Positions 48,901-57,150 of a stretch of DNA of 64,000 nt are shown piece by piece. Source of the DNA: Pteria penguin (lineage: Eukaryota > Mollusca > Bivalvia > Pterioida > Pteriidae); contig CM068580.1 of NCBI GenBank assembly GCA_035048485.1, positions 61,769,983-61,833,982 on the forward strand, in the 5' to 3' direction. The position numbers and the translations under genes were made by a program. Each line of letters opens with the position of its first letter. The stretch's first letter is position 1. The notes beneath the pieces were generated by a model that was given only the letters and a program-made list of their open reading frames with translations, did no database searches and had not been told where the DNA came from.

Positions 48901-49731
48901 ACCACACTGGTTTACGTTAAATGATATGATATTTTTATTAATACAATAACTAGGATAAAAATCATTTTAAAATCAATTTGTGAAGTAAAACAATTCCAAA
49001 CACGTAAAAGTTTGATTCCCCCCCATAACGACATTTCATCTGTAATAGCATTGAAATATATACAGGTACATGCAATAATTTCAGAAACAGTATTTCATTG
49101 TGTGTACCACTGTCCAACTTCAGTAATGCCAAGGGAGTTATTAGTATAAAAAGTGTGCAGTTTATTCTTCCACAAAATTAAATGTAACATATAGGGAAAT
49201 TTTCATCATGAGATAAACATATATATTTATGAAATATAAGAAGACGTCTGAAGCCGTGAAGGGAAGAAGGAATTAAATGAGTAACAAGAAACATTCAATG
49301 TCTACTAAGTTTTGGCCACTTGGCCTTGATCAAGTGGAAACAATTAAAAACAAAATCTCAAGTTTGAGAGATTTTGTTATTTTTGGTTTCCACTGGATAA
49401 AGGCCAAGTGGCTGAAACTTTGTGGACCCTGAGTGTTTCTTGTTGCTTATTTATATTTTTATGATTTGTGTATTACATCTGTATTGTTAATGTAAGCCTT
49501 TGGTATCTTCTACCACATTTTGCATGCAATGATTATTGAGTTCTTTAGTCTATATTAAAGGTTTCCAAAGGACAAGATCTAAACAGTCCCATGTTTGACC
49601 TTGTGGTACCAACACACCATCTCCATGGTAATGATCAGATTACACCAAAAATCAAAGAGTTTGTGGCAAGCTTACCAGAATATGTGGTGCCATCTGCTTG
49701 GTCCAGCACCTTTAACTGGTTTATCTACTAA
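27899..49731 (+). CDS. ERMP1: ERMP1, endoplasmic reticulum metallopeptidase 1 (14 exons)
   Basis: Exons join in phase: 27899-28463, 31922-32049, 32891-32996, 33841-33987, 34606-34698, 35578-35775, 37097-37332, 38222-38402, 39073-39263, 40933-41088, 43433-43632, 46495-46610, 47523-47707 and 49561-49731. The product is 890 aa (human about 904). It has a short cytosolic tail and TM1 (residues 38-63, [20 protein letters not shown]), then a luminal M28 zinc peptidase. Metal and catalytic residues are present: His180 and Asp182 (NCHYDS), Asp192 (GAGDNAVS), Glu226-Glu227 (FNGAEEN), Asp253 (VNLDSAG) and His329 (GFIYHTVND). Exons 6-10 encode several membrane segments, and exons 11-14 a C-terminal luminal domain ending [13 protein letters not shown]. 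All junctions are GT-AG. The family (Fxna) acts in the ER. Two introns carry arrays copied from the exon 2 acceptor and exon 11 donor. The enzyme looks intact. Confidence 0.94.
28870..29133. repeat. Probable interspersed repeat before repeat C
   Basis: TGCCGCCAGATGGATAGATT, a CTGTCTGTTTGTCTGTC tract, CAAGGTCAATGACC and GGGGGCATTAGTGCTTCACA run straight into repeat C copy 3. Typical marine-invertebrate non-autonomous repeats look like this. No second copy was found in the window, so the call is tentative. Confidence 0.45.
29134..29372. repeat. Interspersed repeat C, copy 3
   Basis: It shows CAAAGGTGCCTGTACCATTT, ACATAATGCTAAAAGATCAA, TCCATTGGGAAGGGTCCTTA and ACATCATGTATATTAAGCCT. It is in ERMP1 intron 1, in the same orientation as the other two copies. 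Confidence 0.85.
30740..31921 (+). repeat. About 41-bp tandem array copying the ERMP1 exon 2 acceptor
   Basis: About two dozen units of roughly TATGTTACAG|GTGCTGGTGA then CAATGCTGTCAGTTGTATTT run directly up to exon 2, whose real start is TATGTTACAG|GTGCTGGTGA then CAATGCTGTCAGTTGTGCTG. Each unit therefore holds a 3' splice site plus about 25 exonic bases encoding GDNAVS, the Asp192 metal-ligand motif. Copies are 5-30% diverged, and many keep the AG|GTG acceptor. A family B SINE interrupts the array at 31027-31201. Peptide frames seen across it are by-products. Confidence 0.9.
31027..31201 (+). repeat. tRNA-derived SINE, family B, inside the acceptor array
   Basis: AAGTGTAGTGGTTAAGCACT (A box region), CCCAGTTCCATTCCCAGG (eroded B box), GGTTGCACCACTATATTTAG, TTGCGATATAACTAGAAG and the tail CCAATAAACCAACCAATCAA. 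It is same-sense with ERMP1 and lies between two units of the exon 2 acceptor array, so it inserted after the array formed. Confidence 0.85.
33371..33645 (+). repeat. tRNA-derived SINE, family A
   Basis: It begins GATGTAGCTCAGTGGATGAG (A box) and continues ACAGGGTTTGACTCCC (B box). The body has TCCACTGCTTCTGGTGTGTC and CACTATATAAGTGAAATTAT, with a tail of (CAAT)n. It is in ERMP1 intron 3 and has a better-preserved head than the 10 kb copy. Confidence 0.85.
35275..35480 (+). repeat. SINE family A fragment
   Basis: A degraded tRNA-like head (GGTTAAAGCACTCTGACAGTT) is followed by the 3' end TGTGGCATTTAACAATAATC and (AATC)n/(AGTC)n. It is internally deleted. It lies in ERMP1 intron 5. Confidence 0.55.
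36889..37075. repeat. (GT)n/(TA)n microsatellites flanking a SINE tail
   Basis: A GT run (36889-36908), TA runs (36909-36920 and 36930-36978) and another TA/CTA-rich stretch to 37090 surround the SINE-like tail ACCATCGCCATATGGGTGAA and CTATGCGACGTAAAACAATA (36991-37036). The tract sits close to the exon 7 acceptor (AG at 37095-37096). Open frames of TyrIle repeats here are artefacts. Confidence 0.9.
39706..40450. mobile_element. Non-autonomous DNA transposon with AGCTCACCTGAGC ends
   Basis: The left end AGCTCACCTGAGC and right end GCTCAGGTGAGC are inverted copies; the left end also folds on itself (AGCTCACCTGAGCGTAGCTC, AAGTGAGCT). The interior has about five 120-bp repeats with TTCTCCAGAACC, CATAGAAAGTAAGTACTCAA and ATCCAAGATGGCCGCC. 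Each unit contains a donor-like AAGTAAGT. It lies in ERMP1 intron 9. The repeated peptides seen on the minus strand are not genes. Confidence 0.85.
41665..41785 (+). repeat. SINE family A head fragment
   Basis: GCTGGCTGAGCTCAGTCAGA (A box), CTAGGTTTGAGTCAGTC (B box-like) and GATGAGGCAGTAAAAAC match the tRNA-like head and start of the body. The rest is missing. It is in ERMP1 intron 10. Confidence 0.6.
41795..42795 (+). repeat. tRNA-like SINE split by a Tigger-like MITE
   Basis: GCTAGTATAGCTAGATAAG (left of the insertion, ending 41823) continues after 42734 as GTTTGTTGCACTTGTGACTG and CCCAGGTTCGAGTCCTGCTG. Together these give an A box-like and a B box-like block interrupted at a TA by the 907-bp element at 41826-42732. 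Joining across the insertion is an inference from the TA duplication. Confidence 0.6.
41826..42732. mobile_element. Tigger-like MITE with CAGTCAAACTTCGATATCTCGA ends
   Basis: The left end TA|CAGTCAAACTTCGATATC and right end GATAACGAGGTTTGACTG|TA are inverted, with TA duplicated (41824-41825 and 42733-42734). ATATCTCGAA is repeated several times inside each end. Length is 907 bp with no transposase. CAG termini and a TA target are typical of pogo/Tigger-type elements. A relative is at 52249-52690. Confidence 0.88.
43633..46130 (+). repeat. 41-bp tandem array copying the ERMP1 exon 11 donor, about 60 copies
   Basis: The array begins directly at the exon 11 donor. The exon ends AGCTCATCTCATAGATCCTAG|GTAAGT; the unit is AGCTCCTCCTCATCTTATAG then AACCCAG|GTAAATATCATCA plus T. 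Each unit carries about 24 exon-like bases and about 17 intron-like bases, with a good CAG|GTAAAT donor. About 60 copies are highly similar, with single-base deletions (ACCAGG for ACCCAGG) and CTCC/CACC variants. The last copies near 45950-46130 are more diverged. The array fills most of the 2.86 kb intron 11. Confidence 0.95.
48118..48275. mobile_element. End fragment of a CAGTCAAACC-type DNA element
   Basis: TA|CAGTCAAACCTGCTTTAAAG and GACCACCTATATCAAGC begin a terminus like those of Tigger-type MITEs; AAGAGGACATCTGCTG and AGTGACCACTT follow. No opposite end was found, so it is truncated. It lies in ERMP1 intron 13. Confidence 0.6.
48372..48520 (-). repeat. tRNA-derived SINE, family B, degraded
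   Basis: On the minus strand: AAGTGCTTGGCTTGCAGTCC, AATGATCCAGGTTTGATTCC (B box), GATTGCACCACTATGTTTAA and CATGTCGCGATATAACTGAA. It matches the copy at 10877-11056. It lies in ERMP1 intron 13. Confidence 0.75.
48600..49281. other. ERMP1 intron 13, unassigned
   Basis: AT-rich intron sequence. No gene or repeat was recognised. Confidence 0.5.
49282..49447. repeat. Foldback element with about 60-bp arms
   Basis: The left arm has AACAAGAAACATTCAATG, TTTTGGCCACTTGGCCTTGA and TCAAGTGGAAAC. The right arm is its reverse complement with scattered changes: GTTTCCACTGGATAAAGGCC, AAGTGGCTGAAACTTTGTGG and TGTTTCTTGTT. The short loop is AT-rich. The whole unit would form one long hairpin in the ERMP1 pre-mRNA, about 115 bases before exon 14. 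Confidence 0.88.
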
Positions 49732-50384
49732 TACCAATACCTGCTACATAAATCTGTTGTAATTAAAAGACCCAGCAACTTACAGAACTAATGAGAGCAG
49801 TGCTTCTTTCAAAAACAAGTAACTGCAATTTACATCACTCTGAAATTCAGCACTTGCAATTTTCATCTCTTTTGTGACCAACATCTGCAGTTTACATCTC
49901 TTTTAAGATTGACATTTTTAAAATATCTTTTGATTCCCACTTGTACATCACAAACTAGATGTTTTTTTTCAATTTGTTGTTTTGATTTAATATTGTTATC
50001 GTACATGATTAAACAATATTGTTTTACTGTTCATGGCGTTGATAGATTTTTTATCCTTTGAATCAAAATAATTGTATTTTAAGTCTTTGTTTTCTCCTGA
50101 CAGTATTAAAGTAGATTGCTCACAGATTTGATACTATTTATAGCATGTGTACTTCTTTGCACCGCCTTAAGCAAAATTGTCATAAAATCACCTATTTTGA
50201 TTGGATTAAGCATGTCATCATGGTTACTGTGTATTTTACATAAATGCCTTGGCATTTTATGTGTTCTTTCTGTTATATTGTAATCTAAGCTTAATCGTTA
50301 ACAACCTCATGTCTTATCAAAAAACACTCTCCATATGAAATTTTGATAAGAAATTACGGTAGTGACTAAAGGTGGTGTAAATCT

Positions 50385-50515
50385 GTTACAATGTCACCTA
50401 GTGGGGTTGTACAGAATGAAACAGGGTCAATAAACACACCAGGTGAGGCAAAGCTCGGTATTAGATTTACTGACCCTGTATCATCCCATACAATCCCGCT
50501 TGGTCACTGTGTAAC
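50385..50515. repeat. Foldback element in the probable ERMP1 3' UTR
   Basis: GTTACAATGTCACCTAGTGG, GGTTGTACAGAATGAAACAG and GGTCAATAAA are inverted in TTTACTGACCCTGTATCATC, CCATACAATCCCGCTTGGTC and ACTGTGTAAC. The arms are about 48 bp with some mismatches, around a loop containing CACCAGGTGAGGCAAAGCTC. It lies between the stop (49731) and the AATAAA at 50911. Confidence 0.85.
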
Positions 50516-50910
50516 TAGTAATACAATGTATATGGTATGCATTTTCTAGACAGTTCAGACTATCTTTAAGATTTTTTGTTGAAACAAAATCATTTCTTTA
50601 AAAAAAATTTTCTAAAACGACAATCAACTAATATCAAGAGTAAACTTTTTAGAATTTAAGTAATTTTAAACTGTCTGCATTTATTACTGTTAATACAAGG
50701 TCAGAGGGAAAATGGTCTAATTTCATTTTATTACATATACATATGTTTGTTTTCTGTGAGTCCTCTTGAAGCATGCTGACTTTTTTTTAATGTTTTTAAT
50801 ATACTAGGAGAAGGTAACTTTTAGGTAATTTTGTAACATTAAAAAATATTAACGTTTATGGATTTTTTATGTTTTTTTTTTTCTTTTATACTGGTGATTT
50901 TACCTGTTTG

Positions 50911-50916
50911 AATAAA
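50911..50916 (+). terminator. Candidate ERMP1 polyadenylation signal
   Basis: An AATAAA in GTTTGAATAAAATG lies 1.18 kb after the stop. Nearer ATTAAA motifs exist (about 49761 and 50104), so the true end could be earlier. Confidence 0.4.
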
Positions 50917-52248
50917 ATGTTGAAGAAAAAATATTGTAAAATGTTAGTCATTATATTAGTAGATTAATAGTAATTGAAATATCTTACAATATTGAATCAT
51001 AATTGTGTATAAAATTTGCATGGCAAATTTTTCACCTTTAATGGATTGTCATTAGAAATATTTTTCAATGTTTAGTCAATAATATTGATGATTATGTGTT
51101 GCAATGCACCAGTTTTTATGTTTTATTTCACCTTTTATTAGTGCCATCATTTCCTTAGTTGGAACTACTATACATGTTTCTATGCAAATTAATGTTATAC
51201 ATACAGGTATACAATGTATATTGAGATTTATAGTGTTTTTGGATTTCTATTATTATTTTTTGATTTTAACTGTGATTTTTACTTCTGTTTTGAACATCAT
51301 GTTATTCTCCATTGTAAAGCCAATTCAACTTAATTAGTATATTAACATCCAGGGTCACCAAAAAATATGGGGCGGATGGGAGGATTTTATTTTTTAATTT
51401 TTATTTCCTAATAAGAATATATTGATGATAAAAGTATTTTGTCAACAGATAGGTATCATTTAATGCCCTTATTTCAAAAGATGGATGTCAAGCTATGTTG
51501 TTTTTCATACACGGGTTCCATGTTAGGCTTTTATTTCATTTCTAATCCGGAAATGAAATAGAAAGTATAAATTCGGAATCCAACAGGAAAAATTTTCAGA
51601 AATAGTAAATTTTGCCAAGATAAAAAAAAAAATCGGGGAGGACCGATTTTCGAGGGGCGGGTGGAGATGATAATCTATCAATTAAGTTGAATGGGCCTAA
51701 ATGTCCTTAATTAGATAGGTGAGATTAAACTTTTTTCTTTTTGTTTTTTAGAGTAATATATATTTAAGTGCATTAGACCAATCATAATCAAGAAGTATAT
51801 TTCTTTTCTTTTATTTTCTATTTTATGTAGATAGGAAAAGAATTGTGTGTTTCCAGTTTGGTCATTTTATGATCTTTTGCTGTTATATACAAAACTTCTT
51901 CACAACTCATTTGAACAAAATTTACTTCTATTGTGTCACCAGTAAGATTTGTTTGTGGCATGAGGTACTAAGTGAATATGAAGGTGAAGGTCAGTGCTCA
52001 TTCTCAGGGGTCTTTCACTTGGTGTTCACAGACCATATTGTAATTGTTTGATGTTTAAAGTGTTGATTGTTTAATGTGTATTTTTAACATGTATACATTC
52101 CAGCTCAATTTACTACATGTATTGATAAATTTCTATGTTACAGTATAAAATCATATGTAAACAGGGTACTAGTTTTTCTTTAAAAATACATGTATATTTA
52201 ATTTGTAGTTTAGAAATTCAACAATAAGATATATGTAGGTTTCAAGTA
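50917..52248. other. Intergenic, AT-rich
   Basis: No convincing gene. A run of G-rich bases at 51630-51670 (GGGGAGGACC, GAGGGGCGGGTGG) stands out but I cannot assign it. Short open frames here have no recognisable protein. Confidence 0.5.
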
Positions 52249-52690
52249 CAGTCAAACTTCAGTATCTCAAAGCCTGAAAGCACTGTGGAAAATACTTCAA
52301 GCTATCAATAGTTCAAAGTCCGAAATTTTACTTCATGGACTAAAATTGAGAACTTGTGACCATCGGTTAATATGTGTACTTAATCTCATATCAGTTATAA
52401 ATTTTATCAATAACACATTGAGAAAATGTATCGGTACTCCAAAGATGTAAAAAGTCATGTAAGGACTTCATATTTTATTCATCAAAGACTATAGAAACAT
52501 TTGCTGTACAGTTTCTGAAAACTCAGGGCTGCCTCAGATACAAATCGAGTTACTATTTCTCGCATAACGTGCGTGTACATGTAGACAAATTGAAAATTAA
52601 ACTTAATGAACAATGTAAAGAAAGAATATACAACACTAATTACAGTTCAAAGTACAACACAAATTAATATTGCTGCTTACAATTGTAGAC
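52249..52690. mobile_element. Tigger-like MITE fragment, relative of 41826-42732
   Basis: TA|CAGTCAAACTTCAGTATCTC starts the element. GTGGAAAATACTTCAAGCTA and TTAATGAACAATGTAAAGAA match the right half of the 41826-42732 element read in reverse. The CG sites of the ATCTCGAA repeats are mostly eroded here (ATCTCAAA). The opposite terminus is missing. Confidence 0.7.
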
Positions 52691-52763
52691 AAATGTTATA
52701 CTGGTATTATATAAAACAGTTTGCATTTATAATCAGTGGGGATAATCTATTATAATTAGTATA

Positions 52764-54050
52764 CAGTGAGGTGCAGTCCTAACATAACATTATGTTAATG
52801 TCGCTCAGGACTGCTGAGCACACGCGTTTGGAGACCGCGTGAACACGCTTGACCGCTGCGTTAACGCTTGACTGTCGCATGAACGTGTTTGACAGCCACA
52901 TTCGCTTGCGTACAACTTAAAACTTGTATTAACATGTTCATATAAAATGTTTTGAAGGAGAATCGATATATACATTGTATATTCAAATATAAAACATATG
53001 AATGTGTAAATAAAATATTTAGAATTAAATGAAAGCCTTCCAAGTTAAGGAATGAATTTCAAAAATATTGAACTCAATTGCCGAACATTGACTTGAATGA
53101 AATTTATTCTTCTTTTAGGATAATAATAATAATAATAATAATAATGAAATAAAAATTAATAAATATAATAATAATGATGATAATTATTATTTTCATATAT
53201 TATTGATTGATTGATTGATTTTTGCTTTACGTCACACCACGAATATTTCACGTATATAGTGATGGCATCTGCCTGATGCGGGGCATACAGATTTTGACCT
53301 TTGCAACGGACCCACCCGAAGCAGTGAGGGATCTTTAACGTGCCATGCATACCACGACACGGGGCCTCGGTTTTTACTGTCTCATCCGAAAGACATGACA
53401 CCGGCATGACCAGAGCGGGACTCGAACCCTGGCCTCCCGATCAGGAGTCCGACGCGATACCACTAGGTCACGCCGGCTTTCATATATTATAGAAAATAGC
53501 TTAATTAATAATAATAATAATTAATACCTAAATACAAATACATGTAAATACATAAATAAATTAGTTATAAATGAATAACCAAATAAGAAATAAAAACATA
53601 AATAAACTAATTAAAAATAAGTATATAAATGAAATTAGAATCTAATCATGCTAGTATAAACTGACGAAGTTTTTATCATAAATACCTTATTGCATCTCTA
53701 CGTGATAATGTCCTTTGTTGTATTACATATAAAATTCTTAATGTAGAGTTTCATTTTTACATTACATTTAATACACGTTTTTATGGCGACATTCGCGGTA
53801 ATTTAATTAGATCCATTTAATTTTCTCCATCCGTATTGCATAGAGAATTACAAATATACATGTAGACATGTGAACGTGCGACTGGACCGAGCGCACGCGG
53901 GAATAAACCGCGTTAACGCGATTTCCTTCCCGAGTTAACGCGAGGAGCGCACGCGCATCCGGTCGAGCAGTCCTAGCACGTGTGCTAAAGCAGTCCTCGT
54001 GACCGCTATTTGCGTTAACGTGCATGTTATGTTAGGACTGCACCCATCTG
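52764..54050. mobile_element. 1.29-kb DNA element with GTGCAGTCCTAACATAACAT ends
   Basis: The left end TA|CAGTGAG followed by GTGCAGTCCTAACATAACAT is matched in reverse at the right, ATGTTATGTTAGGACTGCAC followed by CCATCTG|TA. TA flanks (52762-52763, 54051-54052) and CAG/CTG tips fit a Tc1/mariner-pogo type. Both ends are rich in CpG and in GTTAACGC motifs (for example ACCGCGTTAACGCGA near 53910), unlike the AT-rich host. The middle is AT-rich and holds an (AAT)n run and a nested SINE. No transposase was found. Confidence 0.85.
53197..53479 (-). repeat. Full-length tRNA-derived SINE, family A
   Basis: On the minus strand: GACCTAGTGGTATCGCGTCG (A box), CCAGGGTTCGAGTCCCG (B box), CATGCCGGTGTCATGTCTTT, AGTAAAAACCGAGGCCCCGT, AAAGATCCCTCACTGCTTCG, GTGAAATATTCGTGGTGTGA and the tail (CAAT)n. 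The internal promoter boxes look intact, so this is the best copy of the family here. It is nested within the 52764-54050 element. It is a SINE, not a functional tRNA gene. Confidence 0.9.
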
Positions 54051-54148
54051 TAGATAAAAAAGTATGCAAAACCTGTATTGATTAATGTACCAGTATGTAA
54101 TTATACCAGCTGAATGCGCCAACATGGTCAATTAACCATGCTGTATTG

Positions 54149-54357
54149 AGTCTTTTCGTTAAATAGAGTTACTTTCCATTTAGGATGGTATCTGATGTCA
54201 AACAATTTTGACGTCATCAAATTCCTATGAAAACATCATTTGTAGACTATCATTTTACTGAGTTTTAAATCAGTTTCCATAGAATTTGATGACGTCATAA
54301 TTGTTTTACGCCAGTTACTGTCCCAAATGGGAAGTAACTCTGTGTAGTGAAAAGACC
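54149..54357. repeat. Foldback MITE with about 85-bp arms
   Basis: GAGTTACTTTCCATTTAGGA and AATTTTGACGTCATCAAATT on the left are inverted as AATTTGATGACGTCATAATT and TCCCAAATGGGAAGTAACTC on the right. The match extends outward (TCTTTTCGTTAAATAGAGTT versus TGTGTAGTGAAAAGACC). The loop is about 50 bases. Each arm has a TGACGTCA (CRE-like) palindrome. Confidence 0.88.
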
Positions 54358-54940
54358 GAATGCCTTGTCAATACGGAGTATCGCATCTACTAAAATCCGT
54401 TACGGTTTGCATTTAGTCACCTACCAAATCCATTATTCTCTATGTGGGCACTTTATGTGGGCAACTTACGTCATAATTATATTACGTTATAACAATCACG
54501 AAGTGCGCGTATACATTGACGTTAAATTGTAGTTGCGATATTCCGTACTAAAGGAAAATGCTGGCAAATATGTCAGTGTGAAGCCAGCTTCAAGATATAA
54601 CAGATAGATTAGAACTTGCGGACTTGAAGTGTTTTGTAGATAAGCACAGTTTTCATAATACATCATTTATTAAGAGAAAACTTTAGGACTGGCATTTGAC
54701 TCAGAGGTAGCCCGGGTATTCAAGATATTTAGTCTGTAATGCTCAAATGATGTTATATTGTGCTCATTATAGCATGTTATAAACCACCTATTGTATGTGT
54801 GCAGCATGCAGCTTATATTGAATTCTGATGCCATGAAAATTTGGATAAGTGAGTTTAGTGAGAAATTGTGATTAAGCATTATGGTGGGAAAAAGTTTCAC
54901 ATCCATGGTTTACCAAATGAAATAACCCAAGTATTGAACA

Positions 54941-55122
54941 CATGCGTGGATACAGAGGGGGGGTTAGGGGGGACCCCTCCTGGAATCCGAAAATTTTACC
55001 AAAAAAAGGTAATATTTGGGCATTTTTGGGGTTGGACCCCCCCCCCCCCCCCCTCGTCTAAGAGAAAAATTTACCTTTCTTGGTTGGACCCCCTCTGACA
55101 AAAATTTCTGGATCCGCGCATG
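54941..55122. mobile_element. Foldback-type element with CATGCGTGGATACAG ends
   Basis: CATGCGTGGATACAG at the left and CTGGATCCGCGCATG at the right are inverted. Inside, GGGGGG and CCCCCC runs and AATTTTACC/GGTAATATTT pair roughly. A C17 run spans 55037-55053. Elements of this look are common in marine invertebrates. It has no coding capacity. Confidence 0.75.
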
Positions 55123-55284
55123 GAACAAATTGTAAAGAACATTGGTTTGCCATATGCAATGCCTTATCATCCCCAGAGAGGATTACTACAAGATTAATGC
55201 AATAACTGTGATAATAACAGGATGTATTTTGAGCTAGTATGATAATTTTTATACTGTTATTTAGTTTGTTATGAATATAAAAGA

Positions 55285-56640
55285 TAATTAGTGTGAATTT
55301 GATCTGTAGTCTACAGAGAGCAATCAGTGTGAATTTCATCTGTAGACTACGGAGAACAATTAGAGCGAATTCCATTTGTAGTCTACAGAAAGTAATCAGT
55401 GTGAATTTTGTCTAGCATACAGAGTAATCAGTGTAAATTCCCTCAGTAGCCTACAGTAATCAGTGTGAATTTCATCTGTAGCCTACAGAGAGCAATCAGT
55501 GTGAACTCCATCTGTTGTCTACAGAGAGTAATCAGAGTGAACTCCATCTGTTGTCTACAGAGAGTGATTAGTGTGAATTTCATCTGTTGTCTACAGAGAG
55601 TAATCAGTGTGAACTCCACCTGAAGTCTAGAGAGAGTAATCAGTGTGAATTCCATCTGTAGTCTTCCGAGAGTAATCAGTGTGAATTCCATCTGTTGTCT
55701 ACAGAGAGTGATTAGTGTGAATTTCATCTGTAGTCTATAGAGAGCAATCAGTATGAACTCCATCTGTTGTCTATAGAGAGTAATCAGTGTGAATTCCATC
55801 TGTTGTCTACAGAGAGTAATTAGTGTGAACTCCATCTGTAGTCTACAGAAAGTAATCAGTGTGAATTCCATCTGTAGTCTACAGAGAGTAATCAGTGTGA
55901 ATTCCATCTGTTGTCTACAGAGAGTGATTAGTGTGAATTTCATCTGTAGCCTACAGAGAGCAGTCAGTGTGAATTCCATCTGTTGTGTACAGAGAGTAAT
56001 CGGTGTAAATTCTGTCTAGCATACAGAGTAATCAGTGTAAATTCCCTCAGTAGCCTACAGTACTCAGTGTGAATTCCATCTGTAGTCTACAGAGAGCAAT
56101 CAGTGTGAACTCCATCTGTAGTCTACAGAAAGTAATCAGTGTGAATTCTGTCTAGCATACAGAGTAATCAGTGTAAATTCCCTCAGTATCCTACAGTACT
56201 CAGTGTGAATTCCATCTGTAGTCTACAGAGAGCAATCAGTGTGAACTCCATCTGTAGTCTACAGAAAGTAATCAGTGTGAATTCAGTCTAGCATACAGAG
56301 TAATTAGTGTAAATTCCCTCAGTAGCCTACAGTACTCAGTGTGAATTTCATCTGTAGCCTACAGAGAGCAATCAGTGTGAATTCCATCTCTTGTCTACAG
56401 AGAGTGATCAGTGTGAATTTCATCTGTAGTCTACAGAGAGTAATCAGTGTGAATTCCCTCTGTAGTCTACAGAGATTGATCAGTGTGAATTTCATCTGTA
56501 GCCTACAGAGAGCAATCAGTGTGAATTCCATCTGTTGTCTACAGAGAGTAATCAGTGTGAATTCCCTCTGTAGTCTACAGAGAGTAATCGGTGTGAATTC
56601 CCTCTGTAGTCTACAGAGAGTAGTCAGTGTGAATTGCTGG
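55285..56640. repeat. 36-bp satellite, subfamily 1
   Basis: The unit is GTGTGAATTCCATCTGTAGT then CTACAGAGAGTAATCA (36 bp), about 37 copies. Common variants are CTGTTGTCTACAG, CTGTAGCCTACAG and a diverged unit TCTAGCATACAGAGTAATCA with CCTCAGTAGCCTACAG. The diverged units recur about every 135-140 bp between 56005 and 56330, a small higher-order repeat. Because 36 is a multiple of 3, long open frames occur on both strands (MEFTLITLCRQQ repeats); they are not supported as genes. Confidence 0.95.
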
Positions 56641-57150
56641 CATACATAGTATACTCAGTGTGAATACTATAAACAGTATTTAGAATGATTCAGTTTGAAT
56701 ACTATATGTAAAGTGCATAATATAGATAGTGTGAATACCATCTGTAGAATACAGAGTGTATGTGGAGTGAATACCAATGGTGACTTACAGTGTCTCAGTG
56801 TGAATACCAGTGGTGGTTCACAAAGTATAGACAGTGTGAACAGTAGTGTCGGCTTACAAAGTGTACACAGTGTGAAAAGCAATGGTGGTTTACAGTGTCT
56901 CTATGTGTAAAGAAATGGTGGCTTACAGAGTGAGGAGAATGTGAATACCATTAGAAGTATACAAAATTATTCAGTGTGATCACTGCGAATGGCTTATGAC
57001 CGTAATCAGAATGAAGAACATTTGTAGAATACATAGTCAAGTCAATGTGAATACCATTTGTAGCTTACAGAGTGTAGCAATTGTGATTACCATTTGTAGA
57101 ATATAGTGAAGTCAGTATGATTACCATTTGTAGAATATAAAAAAATAGTC
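56641..57150. repeat. 36-bp satellite, diverged middle zone
   Basis: Degraded copies (GTGTGAATACCATCTGTAGA then ATACAGAGTGTA) link the two well-kept subfamilies. Unit length varies, with variants such as GTGAATACCAGTGGTGGTTC. This indicates that the two flanking blocks share one origin. Confidence 0.85.

Noticed and set aside
53400..53479. tRNA gene (A and B boxes present)
   Set aside because: The head does not fold as a complete tRNA, is joined to a conserved SINE body with a (CAAT)n tail, and other copies exist at 10, 33 and 60 kb.
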